Source of the DNA: Streptomyces sp. CB02261 | Lineage (GTDB): Bacteria > Actinomycetota > Actinomycetes > Streptomycetales > Streptomycetaceae | DNA: 64,000 nucleotides | NCBI RefSeq assembly: GCF_001905665.1 | Contig: NZ_LIVX01000001.1 | Span: 124,001-188,000, forward strand | Direction: 5' to 3' | Part shown: positions 28,478 through 40,295 of the stretch, piece by piece | Numbering within the stretch: position 1 is the stretch's first letter | How the letters are laid out: each line of letters starts with the position of its first letter | Notes under the pieces: generated by a model | What the model was told of the DNA's origin: nothing | The model's database searches: none | The model's input: only the letters and a program-made list of their open reading frames with translations | Position numbers and translations under genes: made by a program

Positions 28478-30450
28478 GCCGTGCCGCCCCCGTCGTCTTC
28501 CATGATCTCTCCTGTCGCCGTGTTCACGGCGGGTGCGGCCGGGGCCGCCTGGGCGAGGGCCACGACGACCGCCTCCGCGGTCTTGCGGCCCATGCCGGGA
28601 ACCTCGCAGATCTGCTCGATTGTCGCCTGCCGGAGCCGCTTCACCGAGCCGAAATGCTTGATCAACGCGCGTTTCCGGGTGTCGCCGAGGCCGGGGACCA
28701 CGTCGAGAGGGCTGGTCCGGATACGTTTGGTCCGCTTGGACCGCTGGTAGCGGATGGCGAAGTCGTGAGCCGTGTCACGTACCCGCTGGAGGAGGTACAG
28801 GCCCTCGCTGGAGCGGGGCAGCACCACCGGGTCGTCGTCGCCGGGCAGCCACACCTCCTCCAGCCGCTTGGCGAGCCCGCAGACCGCGATGTCGTCGATG
28901 CCCAGCTCGTCGAGGGCGCGCCGGGCCGCGGCGACCTGGGGCTGTCCGCCGTCGACCACGACGAGCTGCGGCGGGTACGCGAAGCGCCTGGGCCGGCCGC
29001 TCTCCTCCGGGTCCTCGACGACACCCTCGGGGTCCCACTCCCCCGTCTTCTCCTTCTCGGCGAGATAGCGCCGGAAGCGGCGCCCGATCACCTCGTGCAT
29101 GGACCGGACGTCGTCCTGGCCCTCGAAGCCCTTGATCTGGAAGCGGCGGTACTCGCTCTTCCGGGGCAGCCCGTCCTCGAAGACCACCATCGAGGCGACC
29201 ACGTCCTCGCCCTGGAGGTGGGAGATGTCGAAGCACTCGATCCGCAGCGGCGCCGAGTCCAGGTCCAGGGCGTCGGCGATCTCCTCCAGGGCCCGGGACC
29301 GGGTGGTCAGATCGCTGGCGCGCTTCGTCTTGTGCAGCACGAGCGCCTGCTGGGCGTTGCGCGCGACGGTCTCCATCAGGTCCTTCTTGTCACCGCGCTG
29401 CGGGATGCGCAGGGAGACGTTGGACCCTCGGCGGCCGGAGAGCCAGGCGGTCACGGCGTCCGTGTCGTCGGGCAGCGCCGGGACCAGGACCTCCTTGGGG
29501 ACCGCGTCGCCGCTCTCCTCCCCGTACAGCTGCTGGAGGGCGTGCTCGACGAGTCCGGCGCTGTCGACGGCCTCGACCTTGTCGGTGACCCAGCCGCGCT
29601 GGCCGCGGACGCGTCCGCCGCGCACGTGGAAGATCTGCACCGCGGCCTCCAGCTCGTCCTCGGCGAGGGCGATCAGGTCGGCGTCGGTGGCGTCGGCGAG
29701 CACGACGGCGCTCTTCTCCATGGCCCGGCGCAGCGCCCCTATGTCGTCACGGAGCCGCCCCGCCTTCTCGTACTCCATGTCCTCGGCCGCCAGCATCATC
29801 TGCTTCTCCAGCCGGCGGATGTACGTACCGGTACGGCCGGCCATGAAGTCGCTGAACTCCTCGGCGAGTTCACGGTGCTCCTCGGGGGTGACCCGGCCGA
29901 CGCAGGGCGCCGAGCACTTGCCGATGTAGCCGAGGAGGCAGGGGCGGCCGGCCGACGCGGCGTTCCGGAACACCCCCGCGGAGCACGTCCGGACCGGGAA
30001 GACCCGCAGCATCAGGTCGACGGTCTCGCGGATCGCCCACGCGTGCGCGTACGGCCCGAAGTAGCGCACGCCCTTCTTCTTGTGGCCGCGCATGACCTGG
30101 ACGCGGGGGAACTCCTCGTTCATGGTCACCGCGAGGTACGGGTAGCTCTTGTCGTCCCGGTACTTCACGTTGAACCGGGGGTCGTACTCCTTGATCCAGG
30201 AGTACTCCAGCTGGAGCGCCTCGACCTCGGTCGACACGACGGTCCACTCCACGGAGGCGGCGGTGGTCACCATGGTGGCGGTGCGCGGGTGCAGGCTCGT
30301 GAGCGGCTGGAAGTAGTTGGCGAGCCGCTGGCGCAGGGACTTCGCCTTGCCCACGTAGATCACCCGGCGGTGCTCGTCGCGGAATCTGTAGACCCCCGGG
30401 GAGTCGGGGATCTGACCCGGCTTGGGGCGGTAGCTGGAGGGGTCTGCCAT
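28474..30450 (-). CDS. uvrC: excinuclease ABC subunit C
   Basis: 658 residues from ATG 30450, with GGGGAG 3-8 bases upstream. Domains in order are: GIY-YIG nuclease (PDSPGVYRF ... [13 protein letters not shown]) for the 3' cut, a Cys-rich segment ([28 protein letters not shown]), the UVR domain ([20 protein letters not shown]), the RNase H-like 5' nuclease ([12 protein letters not shown] ... [12 protein letters not shown]) and C-terminal helix-hairpin-helix motifs. It cuts DNA on both sides of a lesion; uvrA and uvrB also lie in this window. First gene of the whiA operon. Confidence 0.97.
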   Translation of the reverse strand: MADPSSYRPKPGQIPDSPGVYRFRDEHRRVIYVGKAKSLRQRLANYFQPLTSLHPRTATMVTTAASVEWTVVSTEVEALQLEYSWIKEYDPRFNVKYRDDKSYPYLAVTMNEEFPRVQVMRGHKKKGVRYFGPYAHAWAIRETVDLMLRVFPVRTCSAGVFRNAASAGRPCLLGYIGKCSAPCVGRVTPEEHRELAEEFSDFMAGRTGTYIRRLEKQMMLAAEDMEYEKAGRLRDDIGALRRAMEKSAVVLADATDADLIALAEDELEAAVQIFHVRGGRVRGQRGWVTDKVEAVDSAGLVEHALQQLYGEESGDAVPKEVLVPALPDDTDAVTAWLSGRRGSNVSLRIPQRGDKKDLMETVARNAQQALVLHKTKRASDLTTRSRALEEIADALDLDSAPLRIECFDISHLQGEDVVASMVVFEDGLPRKSEYRRFQIKGFEGQDDVRSMHEVIGRRFRRYLAEKEKTGEWDPEGVVEDPEESGRPRRFAYPPQLVVVDGGQPQVAAARRALDELGIDDIAVCGLAKRLEEVWLPGDDDPVVLPRSSEGLYLLQRVRDTAHDFAIRYQRSKRTKRIRTSPLDVVPGLGDTRKRALIKHFGSVKRLRQATIEQICEVPGMGRKTAEAVVVALAQAAPAAPAVNTATGEIMEDDGGGTA

Positions 30451-30994
30451 GCTCCCCACCCTACTGGCGGCCACCGACACCCCCACCGCCCCCACACGTT
30501 GCCGCCCCCGCCCACGGGCCCGCCCCACACGCCCGAAGCCGGACCTGCCGCAAGGCACGGGGCGGCGCCCTCAGCGGACGAACGGGCCGGGACCGGGCCG
30601 TCCGCCCGCCCGCCCCCGCCGTGTGGGCAATCGTCCCGCGGGGCGGGACGGGTGGGCACACGGGACGGCGCCCTTGGCGGCGCCTCCGCCCCCTGTGTCC
30701 TGACCCGCACCAGGTGTGCGGCGCGCACCGGGTGCGGGTTCAGGCGGGAACCCAGGCCCGGCGCCTGGACCCGCGGCCAGCAGCGCGCCGCTCACGGGGT
30801 GCGGGTTCAGGCGCGGAAGCCTAGGCCCGGCATGGGGCGCCGTTCCGTTGTGCCCACCCGTTCCGCCCTGGGGGTCCCCCCGGACGGAGTCTGGGGGAGG
30901 AACGAATGCCCACAACGGGGGGCGCCCTCCGGTGGGGTTCGGGCCCGGGCGGGCACGGTCCGTGGGGCGGAGGTTCGCTCGCAGGCGGGGTGGC
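30451..30994. other. 544-base gene-free region upstream of uvrC
   Basis: I see no credible gene here; the open frames are GC-bias artefacts. The region holds the uvrC promoter and a cluster of palindromes and direct repeats (30621-30920, separate entry). It lies downstream of the membrane-anchored protein gene at 30995, so it also contains that gene's 3' end signals. Confidence 0.7.
30621..30920. repeat. palindromic repeat cluster with internal direct repeats
   Basis: Left element 30621-30661: CGTCCCGC (30632-30639) and GCGGGACG (30643-30650) form a hairpin flanked by GTGTG and CACAC. Right element about 30847-30915: GTTCC and GGAAC (30860-30864, 30899-30903) within TTGTG/CACAA ends, with a G/C-rich insert. 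The stretch 30644-30673 is about 90% identical to the reverse complement of 30836-30866. Between them GGTGCGGGTTCAGGCG occurs twice (30731-30746 and 30798-30813), plus an inverted near-copy at 30699-30711. It resembles REP-like intergenic elements. Confidence 0.65.
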
Positions 30995-31771
30995 TCAGGT
31001 TATCTGGTGGGTTCGGCGGCGGTGGGTCGCTGTCGTGGCCGTCACGGCGAGGACCAGCAGCGCCCCCGCCCCGGCCACCGTGGCGGTCGTGAACCGCCCC
31101 GCCTCGGGCGCCGGCGCGGGCCCCGCGTCGTACCCCCCGGCCGCCCCCCTCCTCGCGTAGGCGGACCCGGGAAGCTTGTCCCCGTACGCCCGCCCGACCC
31201 GCTCCCGATACGCGGTGAGGCTCGTCCCGTTCGGCCCGACCGCCCGCACCGCGTCCTCGTCCAGCGGAAGCACCTTCGCCCCCTTCTGGACGTACCAGGC
31301 GTCGATCTGCGGCTCACGGAAGACGAGGCCCCCGGGCAGGAGCCGGCCGCCCTGCTCCGCGTAGCGGATCTCGTCGTCGCCGGTGGCGATGTTCACCACC
31401 CGCCAGCCGTCCACCCCCCGCACCGTCCACAGGGAGGCCTTCTGCCCGTCCGAGGAGATGGCCCGGCTGGCACGGAACTCGACCCGGGCGACGGCGGCGC
31501 CGGCCTTCCCGGCGACGAAGTCCGGCGAGAGGATCCGTACCGGCACGGACCCTCCCTCGACGCGCGGCGCGGCCGCCGAGCGGGCGACGGCACCGTCCCG
31601 GGCGAAGAACCGGGACAGGGTGTCCAGGGTCCCCGGCGCGGAGGCGGCCCGTTCGGGGGTCGGCGCGGGCGGCGGGCCCTCGGCGGCGGCCGCCGGGAGC
31701 GCGCCGAGGAGGACGAGGGCCGCGGTGGTGAGGAGCCCGGCGGCCGTGGCTCGTGCGCGCATCGTCGTCAC
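30995..31771 (-). CDS. secreted, membrane-anchored protein of unknown function
   Basis: 258 residues from GTG 31771, which overlaps the stop of the protease gene (GTGA). A signal peptide (ATAAGLLTTAALVLLGALPAAAA) is followed by an extracellular domain of about 170 residues that I do not recognise (VRILSPDFVAGKAG, ARVEFRASRAISSDGQKASLW, WYVQKGAKVLPLDEDAV). A Gly/Pro-rich linker, one C-terminal helix (ATVAGAGALLVLAVTATTA) and a basic tail complete it. This is the layout of a cell-surface protein held in the membrane. Translational coupling suggests it works with the upstream protease, perhaps as inhibitor, substrate or anchor. Confidence 0.8.
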   Translation of the reverse strand: MTTMRARATAAGLLTTAALVLLGALPAAAAEGPPPAPTPERAASAPGTLDTLSRFFARDGAVARSAAAPRVEGGSVPVRILSPDFVAGKAGAAVARVEFRASRAISSDGQKASLWTVRGVDGWRVVNIATGDDEIRYAEQGGRLLPGGLVFREPQIDAWYVQKGAKVLPLDEDAVRAVGPNGTSLTAYRERVGRAYGDKLPGSAYARRGAAGGYDAGPAPAPEAGRFTTATVAGAGALLVLAVTATTATHRRRTHQIT

Positions 31772-32355
31772 GCCCCTATCCGGTAGAGCGAGTGGGTCCA
31801 GGAGAAGGAGTCGTTGTCGACGTACCAGGCGTGGGAGGCCCAGTTGTAGCGGTTGCTGGAGGGCCACGGGTCGCCCCAGTACACCCAGCTTCCGGCGTCG
31901 TCGTAGCCGTGGATGACGTGCATGTGCCCCCCGCCGCCGGACCACTGGATGCGGGTCTCGATCGGCCGGTCGGCGTTGATCTCGGTCTGGACGGTCGAGT
32001 AGCGGAGCCAGCCGGTGACGTACGAGCCGGGGCGGACTCCGGCCCAGCTGAGTCCCGTCTGGACGTTGCCGAGCGTGGCCTGCCAGTTGGGGCAGTCGTA
32101 GCCCTGCTGCCGGTCGAAGGCGGCGTTGCAGAACTGGTTCTGGCTGTGGTTCCGGCCGAACCAGGTGGCGATGGTGTTGCCGCCGGCCGCCCAGCACCAG
32201 TTGGTCTTCTGCTGGGCCTGCATGGTGATGTTCAGCCGCTTGGAGCCGAGGGCGGCGGAGTCCTCGGCGACGGGGACGGCGGACGCCGGGGTGCCGGGGA
32301 CGAGGAAGAGGGCGGCAGCGGCGAGTGCCGCGAGGTTCAGTTTCCTTCTGCGCAT
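31768..32355 (-). CDS. secreted papain-like cysteine protease
   Basis: 195 residues from ATG 32355, with GGGAGGAA 5 bases upstream. A signal peptide (LNLAALAAAALFLVPGTPASA) leads to a compact papain-like domain of the C39/C70 type. The catalytic Cys is in KTNWCWAAGGNTIA, the His in GGHMHVIHGYDDAG, and a likely Asp/Asn in VYWGDPWP. The mature enzyme of about 165 residues should act outside the cell. It is the first gene of a two-gene unit and is divergent from a helix-turn-helix regulator gene. Confidence 0.85.
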   Translation of the reverse strand: MRRRKLNLAALAAAALFLVPGTPASAVPVAEDSAALGSKRLNITMQAQQKTNWCWAAGGNTIATWFGRNHSQNQFCNAAFDRQQGYDCPNWQATLGNVQTGLSWAGVRPGSYVTGWLRYSTVQTEINADRPIETRIQWSGGGGHMHVIHGYDDAGSWVYWGDPWPSSNRYNWASHAWYVDNDSFSWTHSLYRIGA

Positions 32356-32482
32356 CGCGTTCCTCCCTGGGGCGGGGGGTGTGGGGGTGTGGGGGGTGGA
32401 GGAGCGCGTCCGGACGCTGGTCAGGAGCATCGGCCGTTGTCGGGATCAGGTCAACACGCTTCAATGCGGGGTGACATCGGAC

Positions 32483-32581
32483 TGTGAACGGTGTGACCCG
32501 GGTGTGAACGGACACCCTCGGCCCACCTGCCCGCCCACCCCCCGCGGCGCGACGGTCCGCATCCCCGTCGTGAATGTTCAC
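32483..32581. promoter_or_regulatory. repeated GTGAAC half-sites in divergent promoter region
   Basis: TGTGAACGG occurs twice in direct orientation (32483-32491 and 32503-32511), 20 bases apart, or two DNA turns. The palindrome GTGAATGTTCAC follows at 32570-32581, just before the regulator start at 32594. The set lies between the protease gene and the regulator gene and could be the binding array of that regulator. Confidence 0.45.
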
Positions 32582-32593
32582 CGAGGAGTCCTC

Positions 32594-33523
32594 GTGAGCC
32601 ACACCGAGGCCGATCTGACGCGGCTGCTGCGGACCGGCCCCTTCCATCTGGCGCTGCGCACCGCGCTGGCCGTGCGCGGGCTGCCGCTCCAGCGGGTCCA
32701 GCACCATCTCGCGCACCGGGGCGTCAAGGTCGGGGTGACGAGTCTGAGTTACTGGCAGCAGGGCGCCCGCCGTCCGCAGCGGCCGGAGTCGCTGAAGGCC
32801 GTCCGCGCCCTGGAGGAGGTGCTCCAGCTGCCGGGGAACTCGCTGCTGGGTCTGCTCGCGGGGGACGCGGCCGCGCGGTCCGGCGGGGAGCGCCCGGCGG
32901 CCCGTTCGTACCGCTCACTGGTGGAGGCGTCCGGCTCGGTCGAGGAGCTCCTCGCGGAGTTGGAGTCGCCGGTGGACGGCGGACTGCACACGGTGGGGCA
33001 CCACGAGCGGGTGCGGATCGGGGCGGGGCGGGAGCTGGTGGGGCGCGAGTCCCAGCATGTGGTGCGGGCTCATCGGGACGGTGTGGACCGCTATCTGGCC
33101 ATCCACCACGGGGATCCCGGCTGTGATCCGTCGCGGGTGGTGGTGCGGGCGGTGGAGAACTGCCGGACGGGGCGGGTGCGGTGGCGCGCGGCGACGGGGG
33201 TGCTGATCGCGGAGCTGCTCTTCGACGCGCGGCTGCGGTCCGGGGACACGTACCTGTTCTCGTACGGCTTCGAGGACGGTACGGCGGGGCCGAGCGGGGA
33301 GTACGTGCGCGGGTTCAGCTTCGCGGGCGGGCAGTACGCGCTGCAGGTGCGCTTCGACGAGGCGGCGCTTCCGGTGCGGTGCCGGAGGTTCTCGCAGACC
33401 TCCGCGGGCGCGCCACGCGGGGGCCGGGCGGAGCTGACCCTGAGCGGTGTGCACCGCACGGTGCACACCGTGGAGCAGGGGGTGCGGCCGGGGATCCTGG
33501 GGATCGACTGGGACTGGGACTGA
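32594..33523 (+). CDS. XRE-like helix-turn-helix regulator, long form
   Basis: 309 residues from GTG 32594, with GAGGAG 5-10 bases upstream. The N-terminal 90 residues resemble an atypical XRE helix-turn-helix (LALRTALAVRGLPLQRVQHHL, SLSYWQQGARRPQRPESLKAV). The remaining 210 residues form a beta-rich domain with no recognised family (VVRAVENCRTGRVRW, DTYLFSYGFED, LTLSGVHRTVHTVEQGVRPG). The C-terminal part might sense a ligand. It is divergent from the protease gene. Confidence 0.75.
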   Translation: MSHTEADLTRLLRTGPFHLALRTALAVRGLPLQRVQHHLAHRGVKVGVTSLSYWQQGARRPQRPESLKAVRALEEVLQLPGNSLLGLLAGDAAARSGGERPAARSYRSLVEASGSVEELLAELESPVDGGLHTVGHHERVRIGAGRELVGRESQHVVRAHRDGVDRYLAIHHGDPGCDPSRVVVRAVENCRTGRVRWRAATGVLIAELLFDARLRSGDTYLFSYGFEDGTAGPSGEYVRGFSFAGGQYALQVRFDEAALPVRCRRFSQTSAGAPRGGRAELTLSGVHRTVHTVEQGVRPGILGIDWDWD

Positions 33524-33551
33524 GGGCGAGGACCGCGCCGGGGGCGGAGGC

Positions 33552-33977
33552 TCAGGCCTCGGGGCCCGCGACCAGTGTGCCGTTCTCGACGCGGACCGGG
33601 ACCTCGGGGAGCGGCACCGTGGCCGGGCCCTTGAGCGCCTTGCCGGTCGTCACGTCGAAGCGGCTGCCGTGGCAGGGGCAGTTGCCCTCGTTGTTCTCGA
33701 TCTTGTCGAGGACGCAGCCGGCGTGGGTGCACTGGGCGCTGAACGCCTTGTACTGGCCCTTGGCCGGGCAGCTCACCAGGACACGCTGCTCGCGGTAGAG
33801 CTTGGCGCCGCCGACCGGGACCTCGTCGGGGGCGCCGAGGGCGACCGGGGCGGTCGGGGTGGGCACCCCGGCGTGACCGAGCTTGGACTCGGTGGAGCAG
33901 GCGGCGACTCCCAGCCCGGCGGCACCGGCGAGGGCGGCGCCTTTGAGGACGGTGCGGCGGCTGGACTGGCCGGACAT
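33552..33977 (-). CDS. Rieske [2Fe-2S] protein, Tat-exported lipoprotein-like
   Basis: 141 residues from ATG 33977. The N-terminus has a twin-arginine motif (SRRTVLKG), a hydrophobic stretch and a lipobox-like VAACS, so it is probably exported folded by Tat and lipid-anchored. The cluster ligands are in QCTHAGC (Cys, His) and CPCHGSRFD (Cys, His); the two extra cysteines form the usual disulfide. The domain is small, like arsenite-oxidase small subunit or ferredoxin-type Rieske proteins. No partner oxidoreductase is adjacent, so its redox partner is unknown. Confidence 0.9.
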   Translation of the reverse strand: MSGQSSRRTVLKGAALAGAAGLGVAACSTESKLGHAGVPTPTAPVALGAPDEVPVGGAKLYREQRVLVSCPAKGQYKAFSAQCTHAGCVLDKIENNEGNCPCHGSRFDVTTGKALKGPATVPLPEVPVRVENGTLVAGPEA

Positions 33978-34072
33978 GAGCGCTCCACGGTGGATCGGGG
34001 CAAGGCGTGACCGAACCGACGATACCGGCGGGGAGGCGGGGCCCCGGGGCGGGGGCCCTGCCTCCGGCGTCG

Positions 34073-34109
34073 GTCCGTGGCAGGACCCGGAGCGGGGCCT
34101 GCCACGGAC
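34073..34109 (-). terminator. terminator of uvrA
   Basis: GTCCGTGGCAGG (34073-34084) pairs perfectly with CCTGCCACGGAC (34098-34109) around a 13-base loop, 38 bases after the uvrA stop. Confidence 0.75.
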
Positions 34110-34146
34110 GTCGGTCCCTGGCAGGCCCCCGAGGTGGACTCTGACC

Positions 34147-37224
<3,078 letters not shown>

Positions 37225-37378
37225 GCCGGTCCGCACCTTTCTTCAGAGAGCGGATGTGCATGAACACCCAACAACCAAGGATGCCGGATGCTTCCTCCGA
37301 GCGTATAGCACGCACATTCGATTTCCGGCCTCGCGGAGACCGCTTCACCCGAACGAGTGGCGAGACCCCTGGTGGCAC

Positions 37379-37384
37379 TAGGGT
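37379..37384 (+). promoter_or_regulatory. -10 box of the MDMPI-family gene
   Basis: TAGGGT lies 7 bases before the ATG at 37392 and no ribosome-binding site is present, which predicts a leaderless mRNA. Confidence 0.4.
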
Positions 37385-37391
37385 CGGCGCC

Positions 37392-38075
37392 ATGATCGAC
37401 CACGAAAGCGACCTCGCTCACGTCCGCGAAGCCACCGAAAGGCTGCTGAACGCGGCCGCCTCCCTGGACAACGCGGCGACGGCCGGGCCGTCACGGCTGC
37501 CCGGCTGGACCCGGGGCCATGTGCTCGCCCACGTCGCCCGCAACGCCGACGCACTGGTGAACGTCCTCCAGGGCCGTCCCATGTACCCCGACGCCGCCAC
37601 CCGGGACGCCGACATCGAGCGCGACTCCGGCCGGCCGCCGGCCGTCCACCTCGCCGACCTGCGCGAGACCGCCGCCCGCTTCCAGGCCGTGGGCGCCGAG
37701 CCCGCCGACTGGAGCCGCACGGTCGAGCTCCGCAACGGCGTCACGGACAGCGCCTCCCGGATCCCGTTCCGCCGCTGGGTGGAGGTGGACCTGCACCACG
37801 TCGACCTGGGCGTCGGCTACGAGCTCGAAAACCTGTCCGAGGAGTTCACGATCCGCGAGATCGAGTTCCTCGCCGACCGCTTCACCGGCCTGGAGAACGT
37901 GCCCGCGACCGTCCTCCGGTCCGACGACGGCGGGACGTGGACCACCGGCGGCGGGTCCGGCGGCGTCACCGTCACGGGCCCGGCCGCCGACCTCCTCGGC
38001 TGGCTGGCCGGCCGCCGCGACGGCACCGCCCTGAAGACCGAGGGGGGACCGCTGCCGGAACTCCCGGCGCTCTAG
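37392..38075 (+). CDS. maleylpyruvate isomerase-family (mycothiol-dependent type) protein
   Basis: 227 residues from ATG 37392. The N-terminal DinB/MDMPI four-helix domain has SRLPGWTRGHVLAHVARNADAL and the second metal motif RRWVEVDLHHVDLGVGY, whose histidines and acid bind zinc in the family. A small C-terminal alpha/beta domain follows. Members are thiol- or mycothiol-dependent enzymes of actinobacteria; the exact reaction cannot be assigned. The MBL-fold gene follows 35 bases later on the same strand, with its own -10 box. Confidence 0.88.
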   Translation: MIDHESDLAHVREATERLLNAAASLDNAATAGPSRLPGWTRGHVLAHVARNADALVNVLQGRPMYPDAATRDADIERDSGRPPAVHLADLRETAARFQAVGAEPADWSRTVELRNGVTDSASRIPFRRWVEVDLHHVDLGVGYELENLSEEFTIREIEFLADRFTGLENVPATVLRSDDGGTWTTGGGSGGVTVTGPAADLLGWLAGRRDGTALKTEGGPLPELPAL

Positions 38076-38110
38076 CCGCCGGTGTCGGTGGGCGGAGCTA
38101 GGCTGAGCGC

Positions 38111-38767
38111 ATGACGTACAGCGGAGTGGTGAAGGTCGGCGGACCGGCGGACGTGCACGAGCTGACGGACCTGATGATCTCGAAGGTCGCGGTCGGCCCG
38201 ATGGACAACAACGCGTATCTGCTGCGCTGCCGGGCCACCGACGAGCAGCTCCTGATCGACGCGGCCAACGACGCCGGCACGCTGCTCACGCTGATCGGTG
38301 ACGACGGCGTCAAGGCCGTCGTCACCACCCACCGGCACGGCGACCACTGGCAGGCGCTCGCCGAGGTGGTCGCCGCGACCGGCGCCGTGACGTACGCGGG
38401 CGCGTACGACGTGGAGGGCATCCCGGTCGCGACCGACGTGCCCGTCGAGGACGGCGACACGATCCGCGTGGGCCGGGTGGAGCTGACCGCCCGGCGCCTG
38501 GTCGGTCACACCCCGGGCTCCATCGCCCTCGTCTACGACGACCCGCACGGCCACCCGCACGTCTTCACCGGCGACTGCCTCTTCCCCGGCGGCGTGGGCA
38601 ACACCCGGAAGGACCCGGAGGCCTTCGCGAGCCTCCTCCACGACGTGGAGACCAAACTGTTCGCGGTCCTCCCCGACGAGTCCTGGATCTACCCGGGCCA
38701 CGGCAAGGACACCACCCTCGGTGACGAGCGCCCCTCCCTCGCGACCTGGCGCGAGCGCGGCTGGTGA
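38111..38767 (+). CDS. MBL-fold metallo-hydrolase
   Basis: 218 residues from ATG 38111. The metallo-beta-lactamase fold motif HxHxDH is in TTHRHGDHW, with later ligands in VGHTPGSIAL, FTGDCLFPGG and YPGHGKDTTLG. The size and motif set resemble glyoxalase II-like hydrolases. TAGGCT stands 6 bases before the ATG, suggesting a leaderless mRNA. A role in hydrolysing thioesters, perhaps of mycothiol conjugates given the neighbour, is an inference. Confidence 0.9.
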   Translation: MTYSGVVKVGGPADVHELTDLMISKVAVGPMDNNAYLLRCRATDEQLLIDAANDAGTLLTLIGDDGVKAVVTTHRHGDHWQALAEVVAATGAVTYAGAYDVEGIPVATDVPVEDGDTIRVGRVELTARRLVGHTPGSIALVYDDPHGHPHVFTGDCLFPGGVGNTRKDPEAFASLLHDVETKLFAVLPDESWIYPGHGKDTTLGDERPSLATWRERGW

Positions 38768-38781
38768 CGCCCCGCGGCACC

Positions 38782-38813
38782 GGGAGCGCGCGGCCGAGCA
38801 GCGGCGCGCTCCC
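38782..38813 (+). terminator. terminator after the MBL-fold gene
   Basis: GGGAGCGCGC (38782-38791) pairs perfectly with GCGCGCTCCC (38804-38813) around a 12-base loop, 14 bases after the stop. Confidence 0.7.
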
Positions 38814-38857
38814 GCACGCCCCCGTAACCGGGAGGTCCGCGGGGTAGTTGGCGCGAC

Positions 38858-40219
38858 ATGCGCCTCAGTCACGCTCCGTCGCCATCCGCTCCCCCGGACG
38901 GCCCTGCCGTCCCGTCGATGGGACGGCTCGCCGCGGCCTCGCTCGTCGGCACCGCCATCGAGTTCTTCGACTTCTTCGTGTACGGGACCGCCGCCGCCCT
39001 CGTCCTGGGGCCGCTCTTCTTCCCGACCTTCTCCCCGCTCGCCGGGACGCTGGCCGCCTTCGGCACCTTCGCCGTCGGCTTCGTGGCCCGCCCGCTCGGC
39101 TCGGCCCTCTTCGGCCATGTCGGCGACCGGTACGGCCGTCGCCCCGTCCTCATGGTCTCGCTGTTCCTGACCGGCTGCGCGACGGTGGCGGTCGGCTGCG
39201 TCCCCACGTACGCGACGCTCGGCATCGCCGCCCCCGTCCTGCTGCTCGTCCTGCGCTTCCTCCAGGGCCTGGGCCTGGGCGGCGAGTGGGGCGGGGCCGT
39301 GCTGCTCACCGCCGAGCACGCCCCGGCGCACCGGCGCGCGCTCTGGTCGAGCTTCCCCCAGATCGGCCCGGCGATCGGCTTCCTCCTGGCGAACGGCGTG
39401 ATGCTGGCGCTCACGGCGGGCCTCAGCGACGCGGAGTTCCGGTCCTGGGGCTGGCGGGTGCCGTTCTGGGCGGCGGGCCTGCTCGCGGCGGCCGGGCTGC
39501 TGCTGCGCTCCTCGCTCGCGGAGACCCCGCAGTTCGAGGAGCTGTCGGCGTCCGGGAAGCGGTCCGGCGCCCCGCTGGCCGAGGTCGCCCGCGACCACTG
39601 GCGGCTCGTCCTGCTGACGGCCGGGGCGCTCGCGGTCGGGTACGCCACCTTCTACACGGTCTCCACCTGGGCCCTGGCCTACGGCACCGAGCACCTCGGG
39701 GTGAGCAGCACCGTGATGCTGACCTGCATCATGGCGGCGGTGGCGATCAAGGGCGCGACCACTCCGTTCGTGGCCCTCCTGGCCGACCGCTGGGGCCGCC
39801 GGCCGCTCTGTCTCGCGGGATGCGCGGCCTCCGCGCTCTGGATGTTCCCGATGGTGGCGCTGCTGCACACGGCGCGGCCGTTCCTGATGTTCCTCGGGTT
39901 CCTGGGCGCGCTCCTCGCGTTCATCACCATGTTCGCCGTGGTCGCCGCGTATCTCCCGGAGCTGTACGAGCCCCGCGTCCGCTGCACCGGCGCGGCCGTC
40001 GGCTACAACCTCGCGGGGGTCCTCGGCGGCGCCCTGACCCCGCTGGTCGCCACCACCCTCTCCGACGGCGGGTCCGGCCCGCCCTGGGGGGTCGCCGCCT
40101 ATCTGACCCTGGTCGCCCTCGTCAGCCTGGGCTGCTTCGCCCTGCTGCCGGAGACCCTGCCGGCGCGGTCCGCGCCCGAGGCCGTCCCGGAGGCCGTGGG
40201 CGATCTCGACCCCGTGTAG
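38858..40219 (+). CDS. MFS transporter, metabolite:H+ symporter (MHS) family
   Basis: 453 residues from ATG 38858. It is a twelve-helix major facilitator of the MHS (sugar/dicarboxylate/osmolyte:H+) subgroup. IEFFDFFVYGTAAALVLGPLFFP and LGLGGEWGGAVLLTAEHAP are hallmark sequences, with GHVGDRYGRRPVL after helix 2. It likely imports an organic acid, amino-acid derivative or osmolyte. It is monocistronic, with a strong terminator before converging terC. Confidence 0.9.
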   Translation: MRLSHAPSPSAPPDGPAVPSMGRLAAASLVGTAIEFFDFFVYGTAAALVLGPLFFPTFSPLAGTLAAFGTFAVGFVARPLGSALFGHVGDRYGRRPVLMVSLFLTGCATVAVGCVPTYATLGIAAPVLLLVLRFLQGLGLGGEWGGAVLLTAEHAPAHRRALWSSFPQIGPAIGFLLANGVMLALTAGLSDAEFRSWGWRVPFWAAGLLAAAGLLLRSSLAETPQFEELSASGKRSGAPLAEVARDHWRLVLLTAGALAVGYATFYTVSTWALAYGTEHLGVSSTVMLTCIMAAVAIKGATTPFVALLADRWGRRPLCLAGCAASALWMFPMVALLHTARPFLMFLGFLGALLAFITMFAVVAAYLPELYEPRVRCTGAAVGYNLAGVLGGALTPLVATTLSDGGSGPPWGVAAYLTLVALVSLGCFALLPETLPARSAPEAVPEAVGDLDPV

Positions 40220-40239
40220 GCACCGTCCGGAGGCCGGAT

Positions 40240-40282
40240 ACGGCGACGGCCGACCGGGGAGACCCCGGCCGGCCGTCGCCGT
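40240..40282. terminator. nested bidirectional terminator between MFS gene and terC
   Basis: ACGGCGACGGCCG (40240-40252) pairs with CGGCCGTCGCCGT (40270-40282), and CCGGGG (40254-40259) with CCCCGG (40263-40268) inside it. It lies 21 bases after the MFS stop and 14 bases after the terC stop on the other strand. Confidence 0.85.
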
Positions 40283-40295
40283 GTGTACCGCGTCG

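Noticed and set aside
30451-30994. Short frames in the region upstream of uvrC as small genes.
   Set aside because: All are made of repeat sequence, with no ribosome-binding sites or family sequence.
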